NCBI RefSeq assembly: GCF_024584705.1
Contig: NZ_CP097384.1
Span: 5,146,001-5,210,000 of the forward strand
Reading direction: 5' to 3'
Length of the DNA: 64,000 nt
From: Blastopirellula sp. J2-11
GTDB taxonomy: Bacteria > Planctomycetota > Planctomycetia > Pirellulales > Pirellulaceae
Position numbers and translations under genes: made by a program. The notes below the pieces were generated by a model. It saw only the letters and a program-made list of their open reading frames with translations, was not told the DNA's origin and did not search any database. Of the stretch, positions 51,070 to 60,386 are shown one piece after another. The number at the start of each line of letters is the position of its first letter. Positions within the stretch are counted from its first letter, which is position 1.

Positions 51070-52170
51070 TTAGTCTAGGCGATTTTCTTGGAGTTTCGCG
51101 ACGGCGGCGAGGCAGGCAGCTTCACCACGTAGGACGGTCCGTTCTCGCCAGGCCGCACTCTTAGGGCAGAATGCATCGGCAGCCGATTGCTTCGCATGAC
51201 GGTACGCCGGACTGGCGCGGTCTCCCCAAAAATGGGCCTGGTTCTCACGGCGCAGCGCATGTAAGACGCTCACGGCCGAATAGGTCCCAAACTCAGTGCA
51301 GAAGTAGGCGTAGTCGATTTCGCCAGCTTGCTCAGCGCACCACAAGCCGAAGTCTCCTCGCGCCTCGTAGGCGCCGGCATCTTCGCGATGTCGATCTACA
51401 CCGGGTCCGCCTAGCGCTTGCGCCGCTTGCTGCTGCCAGGGCGAATTGAGTTGCGGATGGGCCAACAGCGTCATCTCTCCCCAACGTCCCAGCCCGGTGT
51501 GAAAATCTAAGTGAATCACACGGCGACTTGCTCCCAGCCAGGCTTTCCAATGCGGCGTCAATATCTGTTGCGCTTCGCTCGGCCCTTTGCCGCCGTAAAA
51601 CAGGCCGCGGGGATATTCGTACTGTCCGCCGGCGATCGCCTGTTTTACCCGTTTCATCCCATAACGCGCGAGCGTCGCCGCGGCGCGCAAGCGAAAGAAG
51701 TCACAGCCGCTTGGAGGCGCCTCGGGGTTTAAAAGCGGATCAAGGGTCTTGTAGAGCGGCGGCGCTCCGCGATGCTCTTCTCCGCGCCGTAGGAACGCGC
51801 GGTTCAGATCCAAGTTCTCGGCGTCGCTGCGCCGCTGACAGGCAAATCCAAAAGGATTGAGCGCGTGCGCCAACACAATCCGCAAGTTGGGCGGGCCCCC
51901 CTCGCGCAGACAAAGGCGCATCCAGCGTTGTTGAATCGCAGCGCCAAGAGGAGCTTCGAGCCCATGGAGCCCGCTGGATAGAACCAGACAGTGCGGCGAT
52001 TGGAGATCGCCCAGCGTGAGTAGGTCGATCGTCAACGGCTCTCTTTGGGGGCCAAGCGACTCGATCGCGTGAGACTCCCACTCGCCGCCGAGTTCCTTGC
52101 CGACGGCGAGAAATTCCGAGCGCGATTGGTCATAATCGCGCGGAAACCAGATCCCTTCCTGAACGCTCAA
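51070..52170 (-). CDS. DUF2817 metallocarboxypeptidase-like protein (M14 family)
   Basis: 366 residues from a TTG at 52170, five bases after the preceding stop. GLHGLEAPLG holds the HxxE zinc-binding pair, NLDLNRAFLR the expected Asn/Arg segment and HLDFHTGLGRWGEMTLL the third zinc His, all as in DUF2817 proteins. There is no signal peptide, so it is probably cytoplasmic. Coupled to the upstream double HMA protein. The peptide or amide substrate is unknown. Confidence 0.85.
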   Translation of the reverse strand: MSVQEGIWFPRDYDQSRSEFLAVGKELGGEWESHAIESLGPQREPLTIDLLTLGDLQSPHCLVLSSGLHGLEAPLGAAIQQRWMRLCLREGGPPNLRIVLAHALNPFGFACQRRSDAENLDLNRAFLRRGEEHRGAPPLYKTLDPLLNPEAPPSGCDFFRLRAAATLARYGMKRVKQAIAGGQYEYPRGLFYGGKGPSEAQQILTPHWKAWLGASRRVIHLDFHTGLGRWGEMTLLAHPQLNSPWQQQAAQALGGPGVDRHREDAGAYEARGDFGLWCAEQAGEIDYAYFCTEFGTYSAVSVLHALRRENQAHFWGDRASPAYRHAKQSAADAFCPKSAAWRERTVLRGEAACLAAVAKLQENRLD

Positions 52171-52175
52171 GCGAC

Positions 52176-52697
52176 TTACGGCTTCACTTTGACGTGAAAA
52201 CCGGCAGCCATCAATGCGGCGACGACATCCGCAGCGTCGAAATCACCTTCGACGACCATCGTCTCTTGTTTCGGCTTGGCCGTATCTGCTTTGACCCCAT
52301 CCACGGTGGCGACCGCTTCTTTGATCGACTTGGTGCAGGCGCCGCAGCAATTGTGCAGACCGGTCAGTTCCAGACGTTTCACGGCGCCTGCTTTGACGCC
52401 GGAGTCGTCCTTCATCGTTAATTTTTCGCTATCGGTTTTTGCGTGGAAGCCGGCCTTGGAGATTGCATCGAGTGCGGATTGGGCCGCTTTGTCATCGTCG
52501 GCGGTCACCACTGTTTTTCCTTCTTTAGCAGTCACATCCACTTTTACGCCGGACAAGTCTTTGACCGCGGCCTGGACCGCTTTGACGCACGCGCCGCAGC
52601 AGAGATGCATTTTGGTCAGCGTAACGGTCGTTTCGGCCTGAGCCGCTGGGGCGAAGATGGCGACCGAAAAAATCAGCGCGAGGGGAATTCGAAACAT
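52176..52697 (-). CDS. exported double HMA (heavy-metal-binding) domain protein
   Basis: 173 residues. A signal peptide (LALIFSVAIFAPAAQAE) is cleaved near residue 21. Two HMA-type domains follow, at about 25-87 and 107-173. Each starts with H-x-C-C-G-A-C (33-37 and 117-121), which differs from the usual CxxC of copper chaperones in having Cys-Cys-Gly-Ala-Cys, still a CxxC within it. The two domains are duplicates of each other. GGAG precedes the ATG. Located in the periplasm or surface; metal specificity is unknown. Next gene is a carboxypeptidase-like protein five bases on. Confidence 0.85.
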   Translation of the reverse strand: MFRIPLALIFSVAIFAPAAQAETTVTLTKMHLCCGACVKAVQAAVKDLSGVKVDVTAKEGKTVVTADDDKAAQSALDAISKAGFHAKTDSEKLTMKDDSGVKAGAVKRLELTGLHNCCGACTKSIKEAVATVDGVKADTAKPKQETMVVEGDFDAADVVAALMAAGFHVKVKP

Positions 52698-52798
52698 AGC
52701 GAGTCTCCGATCGAAGGGGGCAAGTCAGCACATTTTGTGCGATCCCCCAATTCTAACACTCGCGCATCCTCCCTCGCAAAGCCAAAACCTCGCAATTT

Positions 52799-53512
52799 CT
52801 ACTCCGTCTCATGCACGGGAATTGCGTGCGATACCGACAATTCGTCCGCTTCTCGCATGCGGCCAAAACGACTCGCTTGCCAGATATGCAGCGCGTCAAC
52901 GTCGATTGCCGTAAGCCAACCGTTGCGCCAACAAGCGGTATCGATGTCTTGAATGCAACCGAGATTCAGGATTTCGCCGTTACGCTGTTCGGTATGGCCG
53001 ACAAACAATGTTTTACCCGAAACATGACACTGATATGCGTCGGGCTCTAGCACCTTCCAGCGCAACGCGTACGACGGCTGCTGATCCATCGGCAAATCGG
53101 GCTCTGCATTCGCATGCGCGAATAGGCAGGTTTCCGTCTCATAGTAGGAGCGCGAACGACGGATGAACTCGATATGGTCGGCTGGAATGTCGCCGATTGA
53201 ACCGCCGAATCGATAGGAGTTGATCGTGCGAGCTCCTCCGCAGTTCTCCCAATAGTCACGAGTTTTTTCGCAGGTCAGACCGGCGAGCAGCATTTCCTCA
53301 TGATTCCCGAGTAGGTGGATCAGGTTCGTTTCCGACTCGAGTTGCATCAAGCGCTCGATCGTCTGCTTCACTTCCCATCCCTGATCGATGAAATCCCCCA
53401 ACACGACGATAGTGTCATGGGGTGTTGGCGCAATCATCCCCAGAACGGCGTCCAGCGCATGCACGCACCCATGAATGTCGCCGATGGCGATGGTTCGTGA
53501 TTGCCTGGTCAT
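52799..53512 (-). CDS. Ser/Thr-type metallophosphatase (ApaH/PrpE-like)
   Basis: 237 residues. GDIHG (12-16), LGDFIDQGW in place of the usual GDxVDRG, and LLGNHEEM are the metal-binding motifs of the PPP/calcineurin-like family. The Asp residue is kept, but the Arg of GDxVDRG is replaced by Gln. GAGG precedes the ATG. The likely substrates are diadenosine tetraphosphate or phosphoproteins. Alone, on the minus strand. Confidence 0.88.
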   Translation of the reverse strand: MTRQSRTIAIGDIHGCVHALDAVLGMIAPTPHDTIVVLGDFIDQGWEVKQTIERLMQLESETNLIHLLGNHEEMLLAGLTCEKTRDYWENCGGARTINSYRFGGSIGDIPADHIEFIRRSRSYYETETCLFAHANAEPDLPMDQQPSYALRWKVLEPDAYQCHVSGKTLFVGHTEQRNGEILNLGCIQDIDTACWRNGWLTAIDVDALHIWQASRFGRMREADELSVSHAIPVHETE

Positions 53513-53777
53513 TTTCGCCTCGAATCGACATTGGTCGGAAAAGCTCCGTCTCTCTTTTATCGGTCCTTCGCCGCCGGCTGATCGTATTCCCAGCTAGCAG
53601 CGACGCAAAGCATGTGAAACGAATGATCGGAATGACCGGTTTGATGCGTCTTACTTACTTGGTCCCAATATTTTCACACATTCCGCTGCGGCCAGGCGCC
53701 AGTTTGCGCCGATAGACGATGAAGGATCGCGCTGTCATCTGCGCGCAGAGAAATTGGACTTCAGAGGGATGGTAAAG

Positions 53778-54812
53778 ATGAGCATGGATCGTGTTCCGTC
53801 TATCCGAATCTTCGCCGCAGTTTTGCTAGCGGCTCTGATCGTAGGCGTCGCCTCTGCGCAAGAACCGACCGCAATGCTCGACCGCACGATTCAGTTGCGA
53901 CCTGAGCCGGGCCGACTCCATCCGCCGGTCATATCCGATATTTCTATCCACCCGGCCGGCGCCATCTTCGCCGCCGCCGGCGACGATCATATTGTTCGCG
54001 TCTTCGAGATGGACTCCGGCAACGAACTCTATCGCTTGGAAGAACACCACGATTGGGTGCGCGCTGTCAAATTTTCGCCCGATGGCGCCACGCTGGCCAC
54101 CGCCGGCAATGACCGCCGCATCATCCTGTGGGACGTCGAGCGTCGTGCGCAACTCCGTTCGATGGGCGAGTTTCCGTATGCCGTCGCCGATGTGGCGTTC
54201 AACAAAGCCGGCACCATGCTAGCGATCGTCGGATTTGGTCCGACCATCGCGATTCATGATCCAATCACCGGGCAAAAACTGCACGAATTGGAAGCGCCGA
54301 TCAACGACATGCGTTGCGTCTCCTTTTCGCCGGATGGCGCGATCGTCGCCGCGGCCGGGCGCAACGGCGTGATCCGCACTTGGGACGCTCAGACAGGTCG
54401 TCCGTTGGGTGACGTGAAGGCGCATCGCCAACGGATTCACTCACTGTCGTTTTCCAGTGATTCGTCCCAACTGATCTCCTGCAGCGACGATCGCACGATC
54501 AAAGTGACCGACCTCGGACAAAACAAGGAACTCGCGTCGATGTCGAGCGCACCGGCGAAAGTCATGGCGCTGACGCTGATCAATGACGCGACGCTGGTCT
54601 CTGCAGGCAGCGACAATCGCCTGCGATTGTGGGACCTGAAGACGCACCAAGAAATCGCCAAGCTCGAAGGGCATTCGGGCAGCGTAACGGCGATCGACGT
54701 CTACAACGACGTGATCGTCTCTGGCGGCTTCGACACCACGGTTCGGATCTGGAAGATCCAATCAGGTGAACGAACCGCACAATCCCCCCAGGGCAGCTTG
54801 TTTACGAAATAA
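53778..54812 (+). CDS. secreted WD40-repeat protein
   Basis: 344 residues from the ATG at 53778; earlier in-frame starts at 53754 and 53769 are possible. A signal peptide (IFAAVLLAALIVGVASAQ) is cleaved near residue 25. About six to seven WD-type repeats follow, each with a conserved D and ending in W or V-x-D (IHPAGAIFAAAGDDHIVRVFEMD, VRAVKFSPDGATLATAGND, ISCSDDRTIKVTDL as landmarks), likely a beta-propeller. It sits 55 bases before the giant SdrD-like gene, so the two probably share a transcript and act at the cell surface. Confidence 0.88.
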   Translation: MSMDRVPSIRIFAAVLLAALIVGVASAQEPTAMLDRTIQLRPEPGRLHPPVISDISIHPAGAIFAAAGDDHIVRVFEMDSGNELYRLEEHHDWVRAVKFSPDGATLATAGNDRRIILWDVERRAQLRSMGEFPYAVADVAFNKAGTMLAIVGFGPTIAIHDPITGQKLHELEAPINDMRCVSFSPDGAIVAAAGRNGVIRTWDAQTGRPLGDVKAHRQRIHSLSFSSDSSQLISCSDDRTIKVTDLGQNKELASMSSAPAKVMALTLINDATLVSAGSDNRLRLWDLKTHQEIAKLEGHSGSVTAIDVYNDVIVSGGFDTTVRIWKIQSGERTAQSPQGSLFTK

Positions 54813-54867
54813 GTTCGACGATTGCGGCAAGGATCGCCGCTATATGACGCACGCATGGAGGCGCTAA

Positions 54868-57800
54868 ATGCTTCGCCGAATGTTCAATTCGCTTCTGAAG
54901 GGCCGCAAACGTAAAGGCCCCGCTCGACCTACGCTTCGTGGCAGCGATGTCGAAATGTTGGAAGATCGACGCGTCTTTGACGCCGATCCGATCCAATTGG
55001 GAGCGATCTACGTGGAAGAAGACGCCTCGGGCGGCGACGACCACGGCGATACGTTCCATATCAAGTTCAGCGGCGGCGCAGCCGGGACCGAACTGACCCA
55101 GATCATCATCGATGGGGATCAGATCGGCAACTTTGGCAACCTCCCAGGTCTGAGCGCCGGCGACGTGATCTTTGACACGGCGCTGGGTGGACTCGGCGCT
55201 GATAGCGCCTTCCCGTTCAAGATGATCTCGGCCAACGGGATCGACAACTTCAAGGTGACCGTCGCCGATGGCGGCACGAAGTTGATCATTGACTTCGATG
55301 GTTTCAACGCAGGCGAAGAGTTCGTCTTTTCGATCGATGTCGACGAAATCATCATCTATGATCCGAATAACCCCGGCAACATCTTGGTTGACCCGATCGC
55401 GTCGGGCGCCGAAGTTCAGGGAACGCAATTCTCGGCTACTTTTGAGGCGCAGTACTTCCACGACACGACGATCAACACGATTTTTTACGACGCGTACGAT
55501 CCGTTGCTCAATGCGTCGGGATTGAATCTGCCCAGCGACAACGCCACCGGTCACCGCGATCGTACCGACGGCGCCTTCGGAAATGCGGTCCAACAACCGT
55601 TGCCGATCACGATTTCAGGCCGCGTCTACCATGACGTCAACCTTAGCCTGACCCAAGAAGCAGGCGAAGTCGGCCTGTCAGGCGTTTCACTGACGCTATG
55701 GCAGAAGGTGAACGGCGTCTACGTAAACACCGGATTTACGACCACGACCAACGGCCAAGGCGATTACGAGTTTGGCGCGAATCTCAATTTGCAGCCGGGC
55801 ACCTATCAGGTTCGTGAAACGCAGCCTTCCGGCTACTTTAGCGTGGGCGCCATCCCCGGCACGGTCTCGGGTACAGGAGTCGGCGAGATCGTCTCGGGCG
55901 ACAAAGACATTCTGACCGAAATCACGATCATCAACGGCGGCACGTCCGGCATTCATTACGACTTTGCCGAAGCGCTGCCGGCGTCGATTAGCGGTTACGT
56001 TTATCACGACCGTGACAACGACGGCGTCAAAGAAGCAGGCGAAGAAGGAATTGCCGGCGTCACGATGACGATCACCGGCATCGACGTCGACGGCGTGACG
56101 CACACCTACACCGTCTCGACCAACTCGGTCGGCTACTACGAAGCGACCATGCTGCCGCCGGGCATGTACACCGTGACCGAAACGGTGCAGCCGGTCTCGT
56201 ACATCGACGGTATCGACGCCGCCGGTACGGTCAACGGCGCGGCGATGGGTTCGGCCGACAACCCCGGCGACAAGATCGTCAGCGTGCTGTTGTTGGGGGG
56301 CGAAGCCGGCATCAACTACAACTTTGGCGAAATCAAGCCGGGTTCGATCAGCGGTTCGGTCCACTTGACCGATCGCGACGGCAATTGCTACGACGGCGTC
56401 ACGATTATTACTCCTCCGATCGAAGGTGTCGTGATTGAGTTGCTGGACGCCGGCGGAAATGTGATCGAGACGACCACCACTGACGCCAACGGCCAATATT
56501 CGTTCAATAACTTGCTGCCGGGGACCTACTCGGTCCGTGAGTACACGCCGGTCGGCCTGATCGACGGCGGCGACCATGTCGGCAAGATTGACGGCATCAA
56601 AGTCGGCGAGAATACAGTCAACGACCTGCTGTCGAACATCGTGCTGATGTCGGGCGATAACGGGGTAAACTACGACTTCTGCGAACATGAAGCGGCGACT
56701 ATCGCCGGTTATGTCTACCACGATCGCGACAACGACGGCGTCAAAGAGGCGGGCGAAGAGGGAATCGGCGGCGTGACTGTCGTGCTGCTCGACGCCAACG
56801 GCGTTCAAGTCGGTACGACAACTACCAACGCGGACGGATCCTACAGCTTTACGGGGCTTAGCGCCGGTAACTATCAAGTTGTCGAAACGCAGCCTTCGGC
56901 CTATCTCGACGGTCTCGACGCCGCCGGCACGATCGGCGGAACCACCGTCGGCGCCGCGCTCAATCCCGGCGATAAGATCAACGCGATCGAGCTGAAGTGG
57001 GGCGATGACGGCATTAACTATAACTTTGGCGAAATCAAACCGGTCAGCATCAGCGGTTACGTCTATCACGACCTGGACAATGACGGTTTGAAAGAAACAG
57101 GCGAAGCCGGTATCGGCGGCGTTTCGGTTCAGGTGATCAATACGATCACCAGTCAAGTTTTCACCGTGACGACCGACAATGACGGCTACTACGAAGTCGT
57201 CGGCTTGCCGCCAGGCTCTTATCGGATTGTCGAAGCTCAACCGGTCCCGTACATCGACGGCAAAGACGCCGCGGGCACCGTGGGCGGCTCGACGCGCGGC
57301 AGCGCGACGAATCCTGGCGACGAGATTGGCGCGATTTCGCTGGTCAGCGGCGACACCGGCATCAACTACAACTTTGGCGAAATCCTGCCGGGCTCGATCT
57401 CCGGCAAGGTTCACCTGACTGACCGCGACGGGGACTGTTTCAGCGATGAAGCGTACAACTCGCCGATCGAAGGCGCGATCGTCCGACTGTACGATTCACA
57501 AGGGAACTTGGTCGCCGAAACGTTGACCGACGTCAACGGCGATTACTCCTTCGACGGATTGCTGCCCGATACGTACACCGTAGTCGAAATCACGCCTGCG
57601 GGTTTGATTGACGGCGGCGACCATGTCGGCACGATCAACGGCGTAGCGGTTGGGCAGAAGACGGTCAATGACACGCTCTCGTCGATTATCATTCGCTCAG
57701 GCGATCACGGCATCAATTACGACTTCTGCGAACACTTGCCAGCTCAGATCGGCGGTTTCGTCTATCACGACCGAAACAACGATGGCGACATGGACGCTGG

Positions 57801-60078
57801 CGAAGAGGGAATCGGCGGAGCGATCGTTTACTTGTACGACAGCTCCGGCGCGTTGGTCGGCACGCAAACGACGGCTGCGGACGGAACTTATTTGTTCACG
57901 AATCTGCGAGCCGATACGTACCGCATCGTCGAACAGCAGCCCAACGGATATCTCGATGGTAAAGACGCCGCAGGAACCATCCTGGGCGCCGTTGTCGGCG
58001 CTGCGACCAACCCCGGCGACGAGATCAATGCGATCGAATTGAAGTGGGGCGATTCCGGAATCAACTACAAGTTTGGAGAAGTCAAACCGGGTAGTATCGG
58101 CGGCTATGTCTGGTCCGACACGGATGATGACTGCTTGTTCGACGCCAACGAAAATCCGATTTCCGGCGTTGTGATCAATCTGCTGGACGCCGCTGGCAAC
58201 GTCATCGCGACCACGACGACCGACGCCAACGGGCACTATCAATTCGACAACTTGTTGCCAGGGCTGTACACGGTGGTTGAAACCCAACCGGCCGGTTACT
58301 TCCAAGGGCACCAGATGGACATGAACGGCCTGGCCGACGATTCGGTGCAAGACAAGATCTCGCGCATCAACATCACGTCTGGCCTGGATCTCGATAACCA
58401 CAACTTCTGCGAACTGCCGCCGGCGGCGATCTCTGGTTACGTTTACCAGGATGGAGCGACGTTCACCACCAGCGACGGCAATTTGCCCGCGGACGCTTTG
58501 TCGCAACGTGACGGCACGCGAACTTTGGACGACACGCCGATCGGCGGCGTTACTCTAGAACTGCGTGACGGCATTACCGGTTTGCCGATTATGGGGAATG
58601 ACCCGCGAATTCTCGGTGGAACCTACGGCAGCGGACCGATTCGCGTGGTTACCGGCTCGGACGGCTACTATCAGTTTGTCGGGCTCCAAGCAGGCTTTTA
58701 CGCCGTCTTTGAAGTTCATCCTGACGGCTACGTTGACGGCAACGACAACGCCGGCACCACGGCGGGCGTGGCCTTCAACCACGGCAACGGAGTCAGCGTC
58801 GGCACGTTGTTGATCGATCCGCTGAACGACTTGATCGCTTTGATCGATTTGCCGGTCGGCGCTCACTCGCAAGAGAACAACTTCAGCGAATTGAAGGCGC
58901 AGCCTAACCCGCCGTTCCTACCGCCGGTTCCGCCAGAGCCGGTCGGCACGCTGCCGCCGCTGGTGATTCCGGTTGCTCCGGCGCCGGCCGATTTGATTCC
59001 GCCTGCGGCGCTGTTTATTATGCAACCGCTGCTGCAAAGCTCGAGCGGCGGCGCCACCGGCGTTACCTGGCACTTGAGCGTCGTGAACGCCGGTTTGCCC
59101 CGCAGCAAAGATCAGATCGCGTTTGTTGAGCCGAACGTTTGGTTCACCGCGGCCAACGATTCGATTTTGCCATGGGAAGGAAACGAGTTGCAGCAGGCCG
59201 AGTGGAAACTGCAAGTGCAGTCGGCCGGCGACAATGATCCGGAACAGGTGCTCACCAAGCTGTTCGGCATGGCGGGCGCTCATCCGGTCTCGGGCGACTT
59301 CAACGGCGACGGCGTCACCGACTTCGGCATCTACTACAAAGGTCACTGGTACATCGACGTCAACGGCAACGGCGTTTGGGACGAAGGCGACCTGTGGGCC
59401 AAGCTGGGTTACGACGGCGACCTGCCGGTGGTGGGCGACTGGGACGGTGACGGCAAAGACGATATCGGCATCTACGGCAAAGCCTGGGCGGGCGATCCTC
59501 GCGCTGTGGCCAGCGACCCCGGTTTGCCGGTTCCGAACAACGTCTCGACCGGCGTCTCGAAGAACTTGCCGCCCAAACCGGATGAAGCGACCTTGGGCAG
59601 CCGCGTCATGAAATTGACGTCGACCGGTAAGGTCCGCTCTGACCTGATTGACCACGTCTTCCATTTCGGCACGGCTGGAAACTTTCCGGTGGTCGGCGAC
59701 TGGGATGGCGACGGCATCCAAACGATCGGCGTCTTCCAAGATGGCGAATGGCGCCTGGATGAAGATGGCAACGGTCGCTGGAACGACGAAGTCGACTCAC
59801 GCGTTCGCTACGGCAAAGCAGGCGATGTTCCGGTGGTTGGCGACTGGAACGGCGACGGCATCGACGAAATCGGCGTCTATCGCGGCGGTGAGTGGATCCT
59901 GGATAGCGACAACAATCGCCACCAGGACGACACCGACAAAGTCTTCATGCTCGGCGACGCCGATGACATGCCGACTGTCGGCGACTGGGACGGAGACGGC
60001 TACGATGAAGTCGGCGTCTACCACGGCATCTCCGCAGATGCCCGCGTCAGTGAAGCGCCAGGCCCGACGAAACGCTAA
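54868..60078 (+). CDS. giant SdrD B-like surface protein with nine modules and FG-GAP-like repeats
   Basis: 1736 residues. GGAGG seven bases before the ATG supports the start. LEDRR (31-35) after a basic stretch is a known N-terminal mark of large planctomycete surface proteins. After an unrecognised beta-rich region, nine SdrD B-like modules begin near residues 248, 371, 491, 609, 726, 841, 958, 1074 and 1186, with SISGYVYHDRDNDG repeats that probably bind Ca. Modules 3-5 and 6-8 are alike, a tandem duplication of about 1,050 bp. A Pro-rich linker (1347-1380) leads to about five VGDWDGDGxD FG-GAP-like repeats to the C-terminus. There is no transmembrane anchor or LPxTG. Confidence 0.9.
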   Translation: MLRRMFNSLLKGRKRKGPARPTLRGSDVEMLEDRRVFDADPIQLGAIYVEEDASGGDDHGDTFHIKFSGGAAGTELTQIIIDGDQIGNFGNLPGLSAGDVIFDTALGGLGADSAFPFKMISANGIDNFKVTVADGGTKLIIDFDGFNAGEEFVFSIDVDEIIIYDPNNPGNILVDPIASGAEVQGTQFSATFEAQYFHDTTINTIFYDAYDPLLNASGLNLPSDNATGHRDRTDGAFGNAVQQPLPITISGRVYHDVNLSLTQEAGEVGLSGVSLTLWQKVNGVYVNTGFTTTTNGQGDYEFGANLNLQPGTYQVRETQPSGYFSVGAIPGTVSGTGVGEIVSGDKDILTEITIINGGTSGIHYDFAEALPASISGYVYHDRDNDGVKEAGEEGIAGVTMTITGIDVDGVTHTYTVSTNSVGYYEATMLPPGMYTVTETVQPVSYIDGIDAAGTVNGAAMGSADNPGDKIVSVLLLGGEAGINYNFGEIKPGSISGSVHLTDRDGNCYDGVTIITPPIEGVVIELLDAGGNVIETTTTDANGQYSFNNLLPGTYSVREYTPVGLIDGGDHVGKIDGIKVGENTVNDLLSNIVLMSGDNGVNYDFCEHEAATIAGYVYHDRDNDGVKEAGEEGIGGVTVVLLDANGVQVGTTTTNADGSYSFTGLSAGNYQVVETQPSAYLDGLDAAGTIGGTTVGAALNPGDKINAIELKWGDDGINYNFGEIKPVSISGYVYHDLDNDGLKETGEAGIGGVSVQVINTITSQVFTVTTDNDGYYEVVGLPPGSYRIVEAQPVPYIDGKDAAGTVGGSTRGSATNPGDEIGAISLVSGDTGINYNFGEILPGSISGKVHLTDRDGDCFSDEAYNSPIEGAIVRLYDSQGNLVAETLTDVNGDYSFDGLLPDTYTVVEITPAGLIDGGDHVGTINGVAVGQKTVNDTLSSIIIRSGDHGINYDFCEHLPAQIGGFVYHDRNNDGDMDAGEEGIGGAIVYLYDSSGALVGTQTTAADGTYLFTNLRADTYRIVEQQPNGYLDGKDAAGTILGAVVGAATNPGDEINAIELKWGDSGINYKFGEVKPGSIGGYVWSDTDDDCLFDANENPISGVVINLLDAAGNVIATTTTDANGHYQFDNLLPGLYTVVETQPAGYFQGHQMDMNGLADDSVQDKISRINITSGLDLDNHNFCELPPAAISGYVYQDGATFTTSDGNLPADALSQRDGTRTLDDTPIGGVTLELRDGITGLPIMGNDPRILGGTYGSGPIRVVTGSDGYYQFVGLQAGFYAVFEVHPDGYVDGNDNAGTTAGVAFNHGNGVSVGTLLIDPLNDLIALIDLPVGAHSQENNFSELKAQPNPPFLPPVPPEPVGTLPPLVIPVAPAPADLIPPAALFIMQPLLQSSSGGATGVTWHLSVVNAGLPRSKDQIAFVEPNVWFTAANDSILPWEGNELQQAEWKLQVQSAGDNDPEQVLTKLFGMAGAHPVSGDFNGDGVTDFGIYYKGHWYIDVNGNGVWDEGDLWAKLGYDGDLPVVGDWDGDGKDDIGIYGKAWAGDPRAVASDPGLPVPNNVSTGVSKNLPPKPDEATLGSRVMKLTSTGKVRSDLIDHVFHFGTAGNFPVVGDWDGDGIQTIGVFQDGEWRLDEDGNGRWNDEVDSRVRYGKAGDVPVVGDWNGDGIDEIGVYRGGEWILDSDNNRHQDDTDKVFMLGDADDMPTVGDWDGDGYDEVGVYHGISADARVSEAPGPTKR

Positions 60079-60090
60079 GTAATCTCAAAG

Positions 60091-60131
60091 GGGTGGCCCA
60101 GCCAGTTCGTACAGAACTGGCTGGGCCACCC
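60091..60131. repeat. 41-bp perfect hairpin (18-bp arms)
   Basis: GGGTGGCCCAGCCAGTTC, five bases, and its exact complement. It follows the SdrD-like gene and precedes the stop of the small ORF on the other strand. No T run, so terminator function is unclear. GGGTGGCCC also occurs at 29588. Confidence 0.7.
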
Positions 60132-60137
60132 GAAGCC

Positions 60138-60308
60138 TTAGCTCGCTTTTAGCTTTTCGATTTCCGCTTTGGCGGCGGCCATTTCTTGCTCGAACTTTTC
60201 GGTTTCGCTAGCGTCGTCCGCTTGTTCTTTCGAGCCGGCCAGTTGCTGCGTTAGCTTTTGAATCTTCTTGTTCAGCACTTCGATTCGTTTTTTCGCCTTT
60301 TTGTCCAT
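60138..60308 (-). CDS. 56-residue coiled-coil protein, family unknown
   Basis: The reading frame from ATG at 60308 to TAA at 60140-60138 encodes a highly charged protein: MDKKAKKRIEVLNKKIQKL, then QQLAGSKEQADDASETEKF and EQEMAAAKAEIEKLKAS. Hydrophobic residues fall at heptad spacing through most of it, so it should be a helical coiled coil. GGAAG lies nine bases upstream. The Lys/Glu-rich, low-GC-bias composition is what a real small protein shows. It is below most ORF cut-offs. It lies on the minus strand between the giant gene and the next gene. Confidence 0.6.
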   Translation of the reverse strand: MDKKAKKRIEVLNKKIQKLTQQLAGSKEQADDASETEKFEQEMAAAKAEIEKLKAS

Positions 60309-60386
60309 CGTTGCTTCCAGAGACTGCGAGATGAGTATTTCTAGGCTTCAGTGTAGTGGTTCGCCGCCTCAAGCGGGAGTATCGCC

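Noticed and set aside
55696-57414. 572-codon frame antisense to the SdrD-like gene
   Set aside because: The sense frame has clear repeated modules; the antisense frame arises from the regular GC-rich codon pattern of those modules.
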